Positions 33,056-44,954 of a stretch of 64,000 nucleotides of DNA are shown here, in pieces. The notes under the pieces were generated by a model. It was given only the letters and a program-made list of their open reading frames with translations, did no database searches and had not been told where the DNA came from. The DNA lies in assembly GCF_028640845.1 (NCBI RefSeq), contig NC_080546.1, forward strand, positions 18,881,020-18,945,019, read 5' to 3'. The stretch is from Ahaetulla prasina (taxonomy: Eukaryota > Chordata > Lepidosauria > Squamata > Colubridae). The position numbers and the translations under genes are program-made. The stretch's first letter is position 1, and every line of letters starts with the position of its first letter.

Positions 33056-33706
33056 CAGGTAGTCCTCAACTTGCAACCACATTTTTGGCCAAAATCTCCT
33101 TTGCTAAGCAAGACAGTTGTTAAGTGAATTGTATCCTATTTTAAAACATTTTTGCTGCAGTTGTTAAGGTTGATAAACGAATCTGGCTTTTCCCTATTGA
33201 CTTTGCTTGTTGGAAGCCAGCTGGGAAGATTACATGGTAGATTGCATGACCCCCCAGGAGAGTGTAACTATCATAAATACATTTGTTGTTAGTTGCGAAT
33301 TTGTGTCCGACCCATCGCGACCCCATGGACAATGTTCCTCCAGGCCTTCCTGTCTTCTACCATCCTCTGGAGTCCATTTAAACTCACGCCTACTGCTTCG
33401 GTGACTCCATCCAGCCACCTTGTTCTCTGTCGTCCTCTTCTTCTTTTGGCTTCAATCTTTCCCACCATTAGGTCCTTCTCCAGTGAGTCCTTCCTTCTCA
33501 TTAGGTGGCCAAAGTATTTGAGTTTCATCTTCAGGATCTTGCCTTCTAAAGAGCAGTCAGGGTTGATCTCCTCTAGGACAGTTGACAATTTTGATCACAT
33601 GACTATTGGGATGCCCCAATAGTCATCAGTGTGAAAACCCATGACAAGTCACTTTTTCAACTTCAAGTGGTCACTAAATGAATGGTTGTAAGTCAAGGAC
33701 TATGTG
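33056..33706. mobile_element. Mariner-like MITE split by a BovB fragment
   Basis: The ends are caggtagtcctcaacttgca and taagtcaaggactatgtg, flanked by TA (33054-33055, 33707-33708). The middle is interrupted by a BovB 3' end at about 33281-33590; without it the MITE would be about 340 bp. Confidence 0.75.
33281..33590 (-). mobile_element. BovB/RTE LINE 3' end, nested
   Basis: A 99-residue minus-strand frame carries the BovB C-terminus: KMKLKYFGHLMRRKDSLEKD, GKIEAKRRRGRQRTRWLDGV, then MVEDRKAWRNIVHGVAMGRT. A short 3' tail follows. Severely 5'-truncated and inserted in the mariner-like MITE; the frame is well preserved, suggesting a fairly young insertion. Confidence 0.9.
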
Positions 33707-33939
33707 TACTGGTAATGGTTTTATACATGAATAAAGTTATGTATGTTTCTGTGATAGTATGTGCACTTTTAAATTCTATTTTCCTCAAGACCCAAAACAG
33801 TTGAGCCCCTCTATGAGGGAGATGGATGGTTAAAAAGTTTGATATATTAAATCAATCACAAACAAATGTATTTTTGAATATTATTAGTTTATTTTTTTTA
33901 ACATTTCCAGTACACTAGCCCCCCCCCCAAAAAAACCCC

Positions 33940-34140
33940 AAATAGATTATTTAAATTTTTAGATGATTTTATGGGTTTGAAACTTTTATTATTTTTATAG
34001 GGTTGATCATATTTTAATATTTGGCCACATTGAGTAAGTTTTTTAATGGTTGTTTTTAATATTATATGTATTGTTGTTGTGTTTTATTTTGGCTGTAAAC
34101 CGCCCTGAGTCCTTCAGGAGAAGGGCGGTATACAAATTAA

Positions 34141-34227
<87 letters not shown>

Positions 34228-34228
34228 T
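33940..34228 (+). mobile_element. LINE (CR1/L2-type) 3' UTR with (ATT)n tail
   Basis: Ends with gtaaaccgccctgagtcctt, agggcggtatacaaattaa and then an ATT array (34139-34228, about 30 units). Only the 3' UTR is present. Confidence 0.75.
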
Positions 34229-34348
34229 TCCTTCAGTAGCTACATTGCTGGTTAACGTGAACGTTATCTTCCTGTATTTAACTTTAATTTACATTGTTCA
34301 CTTTCCATTTTTTACTTTCACAGTAAGCACTTATAAATGTGCTTTACT

Positions 34349-34558
34349 TCAAGCTAGCAAAATGGTGTCACCTGCATAACTCACATCATTAGTATTTTGA
34401 ATTCCTACTTTCATTTCAGCTGCCCTCTCTTGCGGTGCTGCCATTGTTATATTAACTGTATAAATTGAAGAGATAGAAGAACAAGATCCATCCTTGTCTC
34501 TCTTTTCCTTAATGCACTGTTTTTCCATTGTCACTTCGTAAAGTAGCTTCTGGTTCAT
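34349..34558 (-). pseudogene. Possible RTE/BovB reverse transcriptase scrap
   Basis: The minus-strand frame ends VGIQNTNDVSYAGDTILLA, resembling the BovB segment GIKIAGRNINNLRYADDT with one catalytic Asp changed. Short; call is tentative. Confidence 0.35.
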
Positions 34559-34689
34559 GGTAAACGTTCCTCAGAATACTAAACAGATGTTCTGGCATAC
34601 CCAGTTAGAAGAGAATATATGAAGCTCAGAGTTAAACTGTGAAGGGCTTGGTGTTCTCTGAACATGATTGGTTGCTTGCAGAAGTTTCT

Positions 34690-35420
34690 GTTATGAGCCA
34701 TGATTTGTAACGTGACTCTGATTTATGTTGTTTCTGCTAAGACTGGGCTTCAGTATTATCAGCTTCATGGCTCAGCAAGCCAGGATTCCATTGAAACTGA
34801 TCAGCCTCAGGTATCTCCTGTGCAACTGGAACATTTGCACAACCCTCCAAGTCCTAGGTTTAGACCTCTGGAGGCAACCAGAGTAACATTCCCTGGTGAC
34901 ACAGTGGTTTGAATGCAGAATTGCAGCAAACTCTGCCCACTGCCAGGAGTTCGAGCCTGATGAGGCTCAAGGTTGATTCAGCCTTCTAGCCTAGACCCAG
35001 ATTGTTGGGGACAATATGCTGACATTGTAAACCACCCAGAGTGTGCTGTAGGGATGGTATATATGTCTAAGGGCTATTGCTACTGCTCTTTCTATTCCTC
35101 AGTGAGACTTCTCACTAAACAAATGGTGAGGCATGAGTGATTGTAGCCAGCTATCAGTAGGCAGATTTAGGTAGCTGCTTTGCTTGCAGTCTTTGTTGGA
35201 GACAATTGTTTTGTTCTGCAACTTGTGGCTCTTGTTCCTGCTTTTTCGTTCTTGATTCTTGGAATGGTTGACTATTTGATTTGGCTTACTGTGACATTTG
35301 GGATGTATTTGGGACTACTTTATTGCTTACAAATGAAGGCAAGTTCATTTGAGAAGTTCCCTGAGGATGAGTTTCAGCATGAGCCTGAAAGCTCAGAAGA
35401 CTAAATCTTTGGTCCTGGTG
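34690..35420 (+). mobile_element. LTR-like repeat interrupted by a SINE
   Basis: The parts before and after the SINE (34700-34885 and 35100-35420) have the feel of an LTR: a Ser/Pro/Gln/His-rich open segment, then a T/G-rich part (ttgcttgcagtctttgttgg, gttctgcaacttgtggctct). Ends not delimited. Confidence 0.35.
34888..35095 (+). mobile_element. tRNA-derived SINE with a GCTATT-type tail
   Basis: ctggtgacacagtggtttga head, gagttcgagcctgat B-box-like, cccagattgttggggacaat middle, ctattgctactgct tail. Related to 21765-21995. Confidence 0.7.
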
Positions 35421-35429
35421 ACCGACCCA

Positions 35430-37100
35430 GAATGGATCTTACACTATTGCTTCTTGTTGATGAAGATTCTCAATCATCAAGGTAGAATTGTCTGGAGGTT
35501 AAGTTATGGCACCTGGACTTTTTTTTTTTTAATGTTCCTCTGCTTTCCAAGTAAGGCTGAAGAAGCTATTTGGATAAGCAGTGAAACATTTCAACCCGCC
35601 CCCCGCCCCCCCAAAAAAGAGAAAATAAGTCCAATTGTCATGACTCAACTTCCACGCTATTGCTTCTTGAGCTATATTGGCATTTTTCAGGCAAGCACTT
35701 TCTCCTAGGCATTTGAATTACATTCCTGTCTGCTGCTATTGGCCGTAACGGTAGTAAATATTACAGCTTCTCTGTGTGTGCCAGCAACCTTGAAACAGTA
35801 CAGTTTCATTGCCCAACTAAGTAATATCATCAGGGCTAGTGAATTTGCTCCTGTGTATTCCCTCTATTCTCAGGACTCATAGCAGAAGCTGCAATATGGC
35901 ATCTAGAAACTGTAGCATTCCCACACATCCAACCAAATATAGATCCGATATGTTAATGATATCTTCTCATAATAAAACAGAACTACTAGAGAAGACACAT
36001 GGAATAATCAACATCTTCAATCTCAATAAAATTAATAAGGGAAAAAATAAAACACTACCTTTCCCAGGTATCCTCATTGGCAAAGAAAACCATAGCAAAT
36101 TAGAAATGTAAGTCTATCCAAAAACATACCCACATTAACCAAGTGCTCCATTGTTAAAGTATTAAACCAACCTCCCACAGGAGAAGCTGTGTAAAAACAT
36201 TATTTAGAAGGATACAAATGTACTGCAGCCATCCAGAACAGACTGTCATATACTTTCCAACAAAATGGATAGCCTTGAAGCTTTATTAAAAAGTGCATGA
36301 CCAGTCAACTCACTATAGCACAACCAACAGAAGCTGTGAAAAGGATAACACTACCATACACCAAAAATATCTCAGGAAAAAAAAGCAATAGACTATTACA
36401 ACCAAAAGGCATACTAGTCCACACACCAATGTGAAGCCATACAAAACATCCAAAAATTCTAGGGCAGTGTTGGCGAACCTATGGCACGCATGCCAGAAGT
36501 GGCATGTGAAATCATCCCATGCCGAATGTGCAGCCTCGCTGGCTCCTCATCACGTTTGTGCGCTCAAATGCACGCCGGCCAGCTGGCCATCGCACACGCA
36601 GTGCCAGCGGACCCTGGAAGTGTGGCGGTCCATCACGCATGCATGAACCAGCACCCGGCCTTCCGAGTTGGCGTCGCACGCATGCACGATGGATCGCCAC
36701 ACTTCTGGGGTTGCCAGCACAGCGTGCACGACAGCCCGCTGGTCGGCACTCATTTGAGCACATAAACGTGACAGGAGCTGGCAAGGCCACACATTCGGCA
36801 CAGGATGGTTTTGCGTGCCAGTTCCGGCATGCGGGCCGGCTCACGAGAACATGAAAGGTTTGCCAACATTGCTCTAGGGAATTCCTGGAAGCTTGGATTC
36901 AGGCAAATCAGACATCAATAGATATAGAGATAAGCCTCATTTATACACCATTAAAAAAAGACAATAAAAAAACTAAGAAGAAAATAACACTTCCTCTCCA
37001 GCAGCCTACACCCAGATAAGCAGGGATTAACATCAGACAAATAAACAAGCAGAAAATGATACCCTAATTCAGGAGGAATCAAGGAGAAAACCACATAAAC
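35430..37100 (+). mobile_element. Penelope-like element remnants with a nested hAT
   Basis: 35430-35640 holds a ctgaagaagctatttggata/agcagtgaaac segment like the structured terminal region of Penelope-like elements. 35990-36300 decodes in pieces to NKTLPFPGILIGKENHSKLE and a following Tyr-Pro-Lys-Thr segment, a decayed form of the Penelope reverse transcriptase block LPFLDVLV...KVYRKPTHTD. 36880-37000 contains EFLEAWIQANQTSIDIDIE-like sequence matching the frame at 43399. A hAT interrupts it at 36465-36871. All broken. Confidence 0.55.
36465..36871. mobile_element. hAT element (TTGGCGAACCTATGG family)
   Basis: The ends are cagtgttggcgaacctatgg and aggtttgccaacattg, flanks ttctaggg (36457-36464) and ctctaggg (36872-36879), 7 of 8 matching. 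The GC-rich interior produces several overlapping frames that are not genes. 407 bp, nested in Penelope-like sequence. Confidence 0.85.
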
Positions 37101-37640
37101 ACCTAACTCTCGCAGGGCAAGTTCAGAATGCCTCAAGAACTCAACCCAAAATATTTCATACTCTGATATGAAGAATGTGGAATATGCACAAAGACCTTTC
37201 TGTGCTATAAACCAAAAGATAACTTCCATCTTAAATGTTCTTGTTCTTCCAGTTATCTCTTTTATGTTAGCTATCTTCTTCCATATTTTTGACAGAGATG
37301 ACAGCACTTTAACTGTCTGTGCTCCTGCAGCATTAAAATAATTTAATGAGTATTTCATTTGTGACTGCTTTCCTATTTGGTCTATTGCCTTTTATGTCTT
37401 ATTTATGATGAAGTTGGTTCTTAGATACTATTTTTTTTCTCTGTATTTTTTACATCATTCTGTAATCCTATTGGAAAAATGTTTTATATTGGGATTTTAG
37501 TTTACCTGTATTAAAATTCCATGATTACTCTTGAGTAGTTTAATATCAGCTATATGCTTTTGTTTGATTTTTTCAGTTACAGTTGAAAGTAGCCCTCATT
37601 TTATTTGTGTTTTTTCCCCCCAAGCCTGTCAGATTCTGTC
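37101..37640. other. No feature recognised
   Basis: AT-rich sequence after the Penelope-like remnant. Confidence 0.35.
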
Positions 37641-37644
37641 TTTT

Positions 37645-37925
37645 TTATTTTTTTATTTTGAATTTATATCCACCCTTCTCTGAAGACTCAGGGCGGCTTA
37701 CATTGTGTAAGGCAATAGTCTCATCCATTTGTATATTATATACAAAGTCAACTTGTATTGCCCGCCCCCCCCCCAAACAATCTGGGTCCTCATTTTACCT
37801 ACCTTATAAAGGATGGAAGGCTGAGTCAACCTTGGGCCTGGTGGGACTTGAACCTGCAGTAAGTGTAATTGCAGGCAGCTGTGTTAATAACAGACTGCAT
37901 TAGCCTGTTGAGCCACAAGAGGTCT
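37645..37925 (-). mobile_element. tRNA-derived SINE with LINE-like tail
   Basis: In reverse: tgtggctcaacaggctaatg (A-box side), gcaggttcaagtcccaccag (B box), aatgaggacccagattgttt, ataatatacaaatggatgag, then gtaagccgccctgagtcttc and an A-rich tail. The 3' tail resembles the L2/CR1 3' UTR at 34100. Same family as 40612-40895. Confidence 0.8.
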
Positions 37926-38560
37926 TTTGCTATTGCTAAAGTTATGTTGAAAGGAAATTTGGATGTGGTGGGATTGTGTATGTGTTTAGAAGACTTGTAT
38001 GATTTTGTACGATTACAGTGTTTGGATTATCAAACTTTATATGATTACAACTGATGGGTTATGTCCACCAATAAACCCAATCCTCAATCCACCATTACAT
38101 TTAAAACCAAGAACATAAACAGGAACACTATTAAATAATAATAGTATGAGTCAGGCCACATCAGACAGACTCTGCCTTTCAAAACAGGATCGGTCTTTCT
38201 TGATCAAAGCCTAGGGAAAAACAAATCTTTATAGCCTGATAGGATCAGGGACAATAAAACTTCACAAGAGAGATCATTCTAAAGGGCAAGAGAGAGAAAG
38301 TGGTAAGAAAATGGCAAGAGAGAAGGTGTGCCTTCTAGATCTCAGAGACATTGCCTAAGGCATGGGACCTGGAACATATTCATTATATAGAGGCATGGAT
38401 GGACATAATTAACCAGCGACTGGCATTTCAACAAATAGTCTGGTTCTGTGCCATGTAGCTCAATAGTTGATAAACACTTTGATTTGCAGAGTTATTAACC
38501 ACTAACTTTCAAAATAGTGGTATTCTATAGGCTTACTGGAGCATACCCATAACTATCATA
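37926..38560. other. No feature recognised
   Basis: AT-rich sequence, no named repeat. Confidence 0.35.
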
Positions 38561-38568
38561 CTGTTGCA

Positions 38569-38895
38569 TTGTTGACCAATTGCAGAGGAATGTCAACTCG
38601 CAAAGCATCCCTGGTCTGCTCTCAAGTTGCCATAAGCAAGGGGCGATGGGAAACCGACGAAACAGCATGGCAGCCAAAGACAGATGCACATTCCAGACTT
38701 ATCTCTCTCAAGGCTGTAGCCGAGGGTTACCCACAGTGGCCGGAGGGGGTGGTGGTCTCTACAACCTGCAAAGTTGCTCCGTTGGTGAATGTGATTGATG
38801 ACATGCCCTGGGGGGAGCGGGGAAACAGGTTCATCATTGGGGCTGTAAATTATCTAGAGTCAGAGCTGACTTCACTTGGGAACGTGCCGACATGA
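38569..38895 (+). other. Unexplained GC-richer block with a 108-codon frame
   Basis: A 327-bp open frame from an ATG at a local rise in GC. The product has no motif I recognise; a second frame is open over 38580-38798. Its 3' end (gtcagagctgacttcacttg) and the following (aataaataactcatttaact) tail suggest a retroposed repeat rather than a gene. Confidence 0.3.
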
Positions 38896-38899
38896 AACT

Positions 38900-40611
38900 C
38901 CTAATAAATAACTCATTTAACTCATTTAATTAGGGCATCGTCAGAACCCTGACAGCTATCTTCAAGGACAGTCACATATAGACTACATTGCAATAGTCCA
39001 TCTAGAGATGACTAAAGCATGAATGACCATGAACGAGGGCTCCAGGTCTAAGAACATGTACAGTTGGTTCTTTTGGCCACAGTTGCTATGTTCCTTGAAC
39101 AGGAGTTGTGATCTTGGATCTACTACTCTTTTAAAAATTTCTTGGTAATGGTAGTTTGGATTTCACTGTTACTGGTTTGGTTTGACAGTAATGGCCGTAT
39201 TTCTCATCTCTTCCTATTTTTTCCAGGTTTTCTTTTAAGATAGTTTAAGTGAATTGAACCTGCTTGACAATTCATTTTAAGTTAGGGTTAAGGTTTGCAC
39301 TTGGAAATATCCTGGCTGGGCAGATTGCACATTTCCATTTCCTGTTTCTATATGTAATTGGTTTATTTTTGATCCTATCTGTTCACTTGTAAAGTCTGTG
39401 TTCGCAATTAACAAAGTGTTTCTTTTTCAGTCTCGCCATATTAGTGACCATATTTCCTTGCAGCTTGGATCTGGCTCACCTTATATTCACCTTATGTGAA
39501 TTTGTTATGCTCTTCTCCACCTGTTATCTGGAACTGAATATATATTCCAGCTCTATCAATAAATATTTTGGCAGGTATGCTAAAATGCCTTCTATGCTTC
39601 ACCTGTCCTTACCTAACCTCACTCCTGCAGAGTTCCACCTGTCCTATTGTGGATAGCCTTAGCTATACCCCTTCTGTTTTACTAGCAATGGTGATTTTAC
39701 CAAAAACTCAAAAGACTGTCAGATCACTGAATCAGTGGAGCTATGCTATCACGTTGAGTGGACTTCAGTGAAGTTATAGTTACTGGCAGAGCCCATCTTT
39801 ATCTATATCTATATATATCTATATCTATATCTATATCTATATCTATATCTATAGCTAGCTATATGGCTGTGTGTGTGTGTGTTCCAGCATAATTCTGGAA
39901 CGCCTCAAGCAATTTCAATGATGCCTTATTCTCTGGAAACAATTATTGTGGCGGTAAGACACCTCTAACACCCCTCAGGGTGTGTGTTCTGTTAAGATAC
40001 AGTCTGTTGTGCCTTAAAATGGCTTCTACTGTACTGCCTTAAAATAGCTTCTACTATGCGGCACAGTGGAGCTGCCATGGTAACGGCTTCACAGTACTCC
40101 ACAAGAGGGCTCCCTCTGGTAAGGGGAAAAATCCAACATTAGAAATTATGTTTGGTCTGGACATTTTCTACAAGGTTTTGATTATTTTTGAGGATCATGG
40201 CTCAGCTCACAAAACAACACAGTGGTATCATTTTACATGACACTTCTGGGTGCACAGGGAAAACATTTTAAACTAATTTAATTCTCACCAAAATCAGGGC
40301 TCTGGGTGAAGTTGCTTTTTCTCTCTAATACAGGATTGGGATAAATAAATACCCAGGCAATGCCAGGTTATCATCTAGTATTGAAAAAAATAAGAGATTC
40401 CACAATATTTAGCCCAGGGCCTATCCTTTTCAATAAATGTAATACTGATGTATGTAAATTAATGGAGGGAATCATAAAGTCAAATAACATGAAACTGGAT
40501 AGGATAATTAATATACTAGGAAATGCATTTTTAAAAGGATAGATAAGAGGAGTACAAATAATAGAATGGTATTTAGGAGAACAACCACAAAGTTGCTCAA
40601 GGAAAGAAGCA
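38900..40611. other. Mostly unrecognised; contains an (ATCTAT)n tract
   Basis: 39798-39857 is a (TATCTA)n array followed by (GT)n at 39868. No coding block or named transposon found in the rest. Confidence 0.4.
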
Positions 40612-40895
40612 ACTTATTTTATTTATTTTTATTTTTATTTGCATTTATATCCCGCCCTTCTCTGAAGTCTCAGGGCAGCTTACACTACGTTAAACAATAG
40701 TCTTCATCCATTTGTATATTATATACAAAGTCAACTTATTGCCCCCAACAATCTGGGTCCTCATTTTACCTACCTTATAAAGGATGGAAGGTTGAGTCAA
40801 CCTTGGGCCTGGTGGGACTTGAACCTGCAGTAATTGCAGGCAGCTGTGTTAATAACAGACTGTCTTAGCAGTCTGAGCCACCAGAGGCCCCTAGA
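40612..40895 (-). mobile_element. tRNA-derived SINE with LINE-like tail
   Basis: Minus-strand copy of the 37645 family: ggtggctcagactgctaaga head, tgcaggttcaagtcccacca B box, gtaagctgccctgagacttc and a (TAAA/ATAAA)n tail at 40612-40645. Confidence 0.85.
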
Positions 40896-41100
40896 ACTTA
40901 GAACTAAGGAGAAATTTCCTGACAGTTAGAACAATTAATCAGTGGAACGACTTGCCTGCAGAAGTTGTGAATGCTCCAACACTGGAAAATTTTAAGAAAA
41001 TGTTGGATAACCATTTGTCTGAGATGGTGTAGGGTTTCCTGCCTGGGCAGGAGGTTGGACTAGAAGGCCTCTAAGGTGCCTTCCAACTCTGTTGTTATTG
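40896..41100 (+). mobile_element. CR1/L3-type LINE 3' end
   Basis: aactaaggagaaatttcctg, atcagtggaacgacttgcct (WNDLP block), ggataaccatttgtctgag, then gcaggaggttggactagaag and ttccaactctgttgttattg. Close to 51640-51916. Confidence 0.85.
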
Positions 41101-41319
41101 TTAAAGTTATTTACTTGCATAAAAAAAATCAAGTTATCAGATGGAATACCTGGCTTGCGAATTATATGTATGTAAAGAACATCAACATGGTAGTCATTCG
41201 CAAGCTGAACATGAATCAGGAGTTTGAAATAGTTGTTAGAAAGGCAAACATTTATTGTTGGGGGTGATGTATACAGGTTTTTTTTTTGGTGACTCCCGCT
41301 TAAGAAAGATTCAGTCTGG

Positions 41320-41705
41320 AACCAGTTGAGATGGATGCAAAGAAAATGATTCTGTGAAAAGAGATTAGAGATGCTGGGTATGCTTAGCCTTAAGCAAAGA
41401 TGGCTGAAGAGGGATATAGAAGTATTTTTAAAGCATTTGAACAAATTTCACATACTTGTTCTCTATCACTAGAATGCAGGACACAAAGCAGTTGATTCAG
41501 GTTATAACAAGGTAGTTTCCAATTGAATGTTACGGGGAAAATCCCAATTATAACAATTTGAGAATTACTTAAAGATGTGGCACGCTGCCCTTTGCTGGAA
41601 GATTTAAGGACAGGCTCGAGTGCTGGTTGCCAGGGAAATTGGTAAACTGAAAAGTTGCATTTGATGGCTTAAACAACTCCGTCCAATACTATGATTCTGT
41701 AAATG
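41320..41705 (+). mobile_element. Older CR1-like LINE 3' region
   Basis: gattcaggttataacaaggt, ctgccctttgctggaagatt, tgctggttgccagggaaatt and ccaatactatgattctgtaa follow the order of a different CR1 3' region ending in the classic atgattctgt terminus. Confidence 0.65.
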
Positions 41706-42421
41706 TTGGAACTATTCTTGAACTACATCTCACTAATTCTGATCATTGGCTATTTGATTGTAAAATTGATACAATTTGGTACCTAATACCAACTAGAAGA
41801 TCACCAGTTTTCTATTACTTTTTTTAGGATGAGCTACTCTTTCATCTCAACACTATATGAATGTACAGCAGGTTTCTCTTGTAACTAGTGCAATAAATTG
41901 TTAGCTCCAATCTTATATGTGTCATAAACTTGAAGGACTTAGAATTTTCAGTTAACCTCTTCAATCATTTCTGCACTGAGAAAATTGTAGTTAAACCAAG
42001 CATTTACAGCAAGGGTCCCCAGCCTGCAGGGCCATGGTCTGTTCAATACAGGGCCATGCAAGCGATGGGCAAATGTGCATGGAGCTCCTCTCACACGAGC
42101 GGTGGGCAGGCACACACTCATGAAGCTCCACTCGCATGAGCAGTTGGCCCTTGTGCTCTCACACTAATCTCCTCTCACATGAGCAGAAGGCACATATTTG
42201 CATGCAAAGTTCCACTCATGGAAGTGGAGGGTGCTCAAGCATGAATGGAGCTTTGTGTGTGAGCACTCTCTACTCACACAACTGGAGCTTCACATGCGAG
42301 CACAAGTGCCCTCCGCTCAAGTGCCACTCGAGTGAGTGGAGCTTCATGCACAAGCATGAAAGCCTGCTGCTTGCACGAATGGAGCTTTGCACATGAGCAC
42401 AAGCACTCTCTGCTCGCACAC

Positions 42422-42926
42422 TGTTTTGTCTGTGCCCCCCGAGTTGGGCCTGCTGCCAGAAAGTGACTTGGACAGTGAGGGGGAAGGGCCGTCAGGACTT
42501 ACCTCGGGAGCACCGGCTTGCCTGGCTCAGCTCCAGGAGCCAGAAACAGGCCAGGTGGAAGAGATAATGAGGCCTCCATCCCCTGACTCTTCCCCCCCAG
42601 GCCACGCCTGCAGACCCAGCTAATGGCAATCAGGCTTGGTTTCGTAGGCAGGAGAGGAGGAACAACAGAAGCAAGGTTGGGGCAGGCCTAGGAAGTGCTG
42701 AGTCATGGAGCCACACCCCACAGGATATAAAAGGCAGCAAGAGCTGCTGTGTCTCTTTGTAACAGGCAAATCCACTGATTAAGAACGGAAGTTTGTTTCT
42801 AGGTGACTCACCAGCGTCGTGGAAGATAACGGAGGCTCTTGGCAGACGCTGGCTATTGCGCTGCCAGAGCTGATAGTGACGGCTAATTAAGCCATCATTC
42901 GGACGGAGGCGAGGGAGGACAGAACA
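42422..42926 (+). mobile_element. Solo LTR nested in a hAT
   Basis: Starts TGTTTTGTCTG and ends AGGACAGAACA (an imperfect inverted repeat); flanks cacac (42417-42421) and cacat (42927-42931) match at 4 of 5. A TATA box (ggatataaaaggcagc, about 42723) marks the promoter and shows + orientation. The U3-like part is open and Glu/Ser/Pro-rich, resembling in style but not sequence the LTR at 27155. 505 bp. Confidence 0.85.
42723..42738 (+). promoter_or_regulatory. TATA box of the solo LTR
   Basis: ggatataaaaggcagc is a consensus TATA box, about 300 bp into the LTR, where a retrotransposon U3 promoter is expected. Whether it is active cannot be told. Confidence 0.6.
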
Positions 42927-43379
42927 CACATAGAGCTCCATTCGCATGAGTGGAGAGCGTGCTTGCACAGCTATGGAGCTGTGTGCGTGCATATGCGCCT
43001 GCTACTCACATACCCACACACCCCGCCCTGGGCCAAGCAGTTAAGATGGAAAGGTTGGGGACCACTGATTTACAGAATGTATTCACTTCACTGTCCTTTA
43101 CAGTTACATAGCGTTCAACTAACAAATCAATTTATCTTTCTTTTAAAAGGTTGATATATTGATATATTGATGAGTGTGGCCAAATTCCTAGATACTGAGG
43201 TTGAGCAGGTATTGTCCCCATTTTTGGAAAAGGTAAAAAGGTTTCCTACAGATAACAGGTTATCAGCATGTAAAGGACAATCTGTTTTAATGTGGGGAAA
43301 GCTTAATTGTATTGTATGTAGAGGGACTGACTGGGGGGAAAAATGACACAGGAAGAAGTCAGTTTTCAGGAAGGTAGAG

Positions 43380-43790
43380 TCACCATTGACATTGCCTTGT
43401 GGTGCAACATTTAACTGAGGATTGTTGTACAAAGATTTTCGTAGTTAGACTTTTTATATACTTTAAATACCAAGCTAAATCCAAAAGTGTTACAGAATTT
43501 CTGGGAGCTTGGCATTCTGACAAATCAGCTATCAGTAGACATATAGAGTTAAACCACATTTCCACACCATTCAAAAGAGACAATTAAAAAAAAAATGAGA
43601 AGGAAAGAAAAATGCCAGAACACATCCTCTTCAATAACTGATGCCAAGATAAGCAAGGATTAATATCAGACAAAGAAGCAGAAAACAATACCCTAATTAA
43701 AGGAGAAAACCACACCTTCACCAACAGTGACTAGAAAACTACTGTATATAAACAAAGATCAAATCCCATACTCACTAGCACTGATGCTGT
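43380..43790 (+). mobile_element. Penelope-like element C-terminal remnant
   Basis: The + frame 43399-43587 ends [20 protein letters not shown] followed by [12 protein letters not shown], resembling the Penelope C-terminal block EFLEAW...SINRHIDL. Nucleotide similarity with 36880-37090 continues into ccagataagcagggattaa-like sequence. Broken downstream. Confidence 0.55.
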
Positions 43791-43841
43791 TATCTAGTCA
43801 AGTAACAAAACATGTTCAAGTAAACAAACAATCCCATAGAG

Positions 43842-44143
43842 CAGGGGTGTCAAACTCAAGGCCTGGGGGCCCGCAGGGTGCTTCGATCTAGCCCATGGGG
43901 CCGCCCTGGAAACAGCAAAGGGTTTTGCCAGAAAAAAACGGAGGTTGCAAAGGGTTGCAGGAGGCCGTTGCAGCCAAAAATGGAGCTCTGAAACCCATTT
44001 TCTCTGGCAGAGCGCTTGGGCCACCACAGGCTCCTGATAAGAGTGACATCAAGCTGGCCACGCCCCCCTGGCCACGCCCCATGCCGTGAGGTCAAACGCA
44101 AACCCTGATGCGGCCTTCAATGAAATCGAGTTTGACACCCCTG
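43842..44143. mobile_element. hAT element (GTGTCAAACTC family)
   Basis: The ends are caggggtgtcaaactcaagg and cgagtttgacacccctg, flanks ccatagag (43834-43841) and ctatagag (44144-44151), 7 of 8. GC-rich interior gives overlapping chance frames. 302 bp. Confidence 0.9.
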
Positions 44144-44151
44144 CTATAGAG

Positions 44152-44952
44152 CAACAAAGGCTCCATAATTTTAAGTGAACATTTGATTCAATTTCCATTT
44201 CAAATTATGGGAAATGTTAGAAGCTTCCATGATTGATCAGCATTTGCTATTATTCATCCTCTGAAACCAAAGTGTATTTACATTCAGAGCCTTTATCTAG
44301 TGCTTTTTTAATTAATAAAGATGTTGCGTAAAGTAGCATTCTCATTTTACATTTGTGTGTTTTTCTTTAAATCAATACGTTGTATTATTTAAATGATAAT
44401 TTGGATTTCTATTCCAATAAATTGGCAGAAAGCATATTTACAGCTTAGTGTATGTAGATGATTCAATAATCTTTTTTAAAGCCCTACAGAGTTTGGAATA
44501 ACAATGAGGGGAAAAAATTATAGTAGATAAATGCAAACTCAGTTGAATACATATCACGTTTAAGTGATTTGGAAGTAGCTTTTCCTGTTACTGGATTAGA
44601 AAAGTCTCAGGGAAATTATGTGCCATAAAATATTTACATAACTACTGTTTTAATGTTTATCCCCATGCGCTAAGGAGCTTATTTCAGAAGCTGCTAGTGT
44701 TTCGCCATCTTGGTTCCTCTGCCCGCTAAGAAAGCTATTATATTGGGGTAGCTCTTAAAGACATTGAAGTTTAGGGTTGTTGTTGTTGTCGTTTTTTAAA
44801 AAAAAAACTCCATTGAGCCCTTTCTTTGATTTTATTCCCCTGGAGTTAGTTTGGTTTATTTTTCAATTGTTTTCCAAGCACCCTTTTACGAAATATCGGA
44901 CTACAACTGCAGGTAGACATGGTGAAAGTGAAGGCTATTGTATAGTTGCCTG
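44152..44952. other. No feature recognised
   Basis: AT-rich sequence between two transposons. Confidence 0.35.
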
Positions 44953-44954
44953 TA

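Larger units (their letters stand above)
42010..43067. mobile_element. hAT element (GGGTCCCCAACC family) containing a solo LTR
   Basis: The ends are caagggtccccagcctgcag and aaggttggggaccactg, with a perfect ATTTACAG at 42002-42009 and 43068-43075. The interior is built of diverged repeats around cactcgcatgagc/gagctccattcgcatgag. A solo LTR interrupts it at 42422-42926; without it the hAT is about 550 bp. Confidence 0.9.

Noticed and set aside
34050..34379. 109-aa frame with poly-Tyr
   Set aside because: Translation of the (ATT)n tail of a LINE 3' UTR.
36481..36854. Five overlapping frames of 83-111 aa on both strands
   Set aside because: All lie within the GC-rich interior of a non-coding hAT element with clear ends and target duplication.
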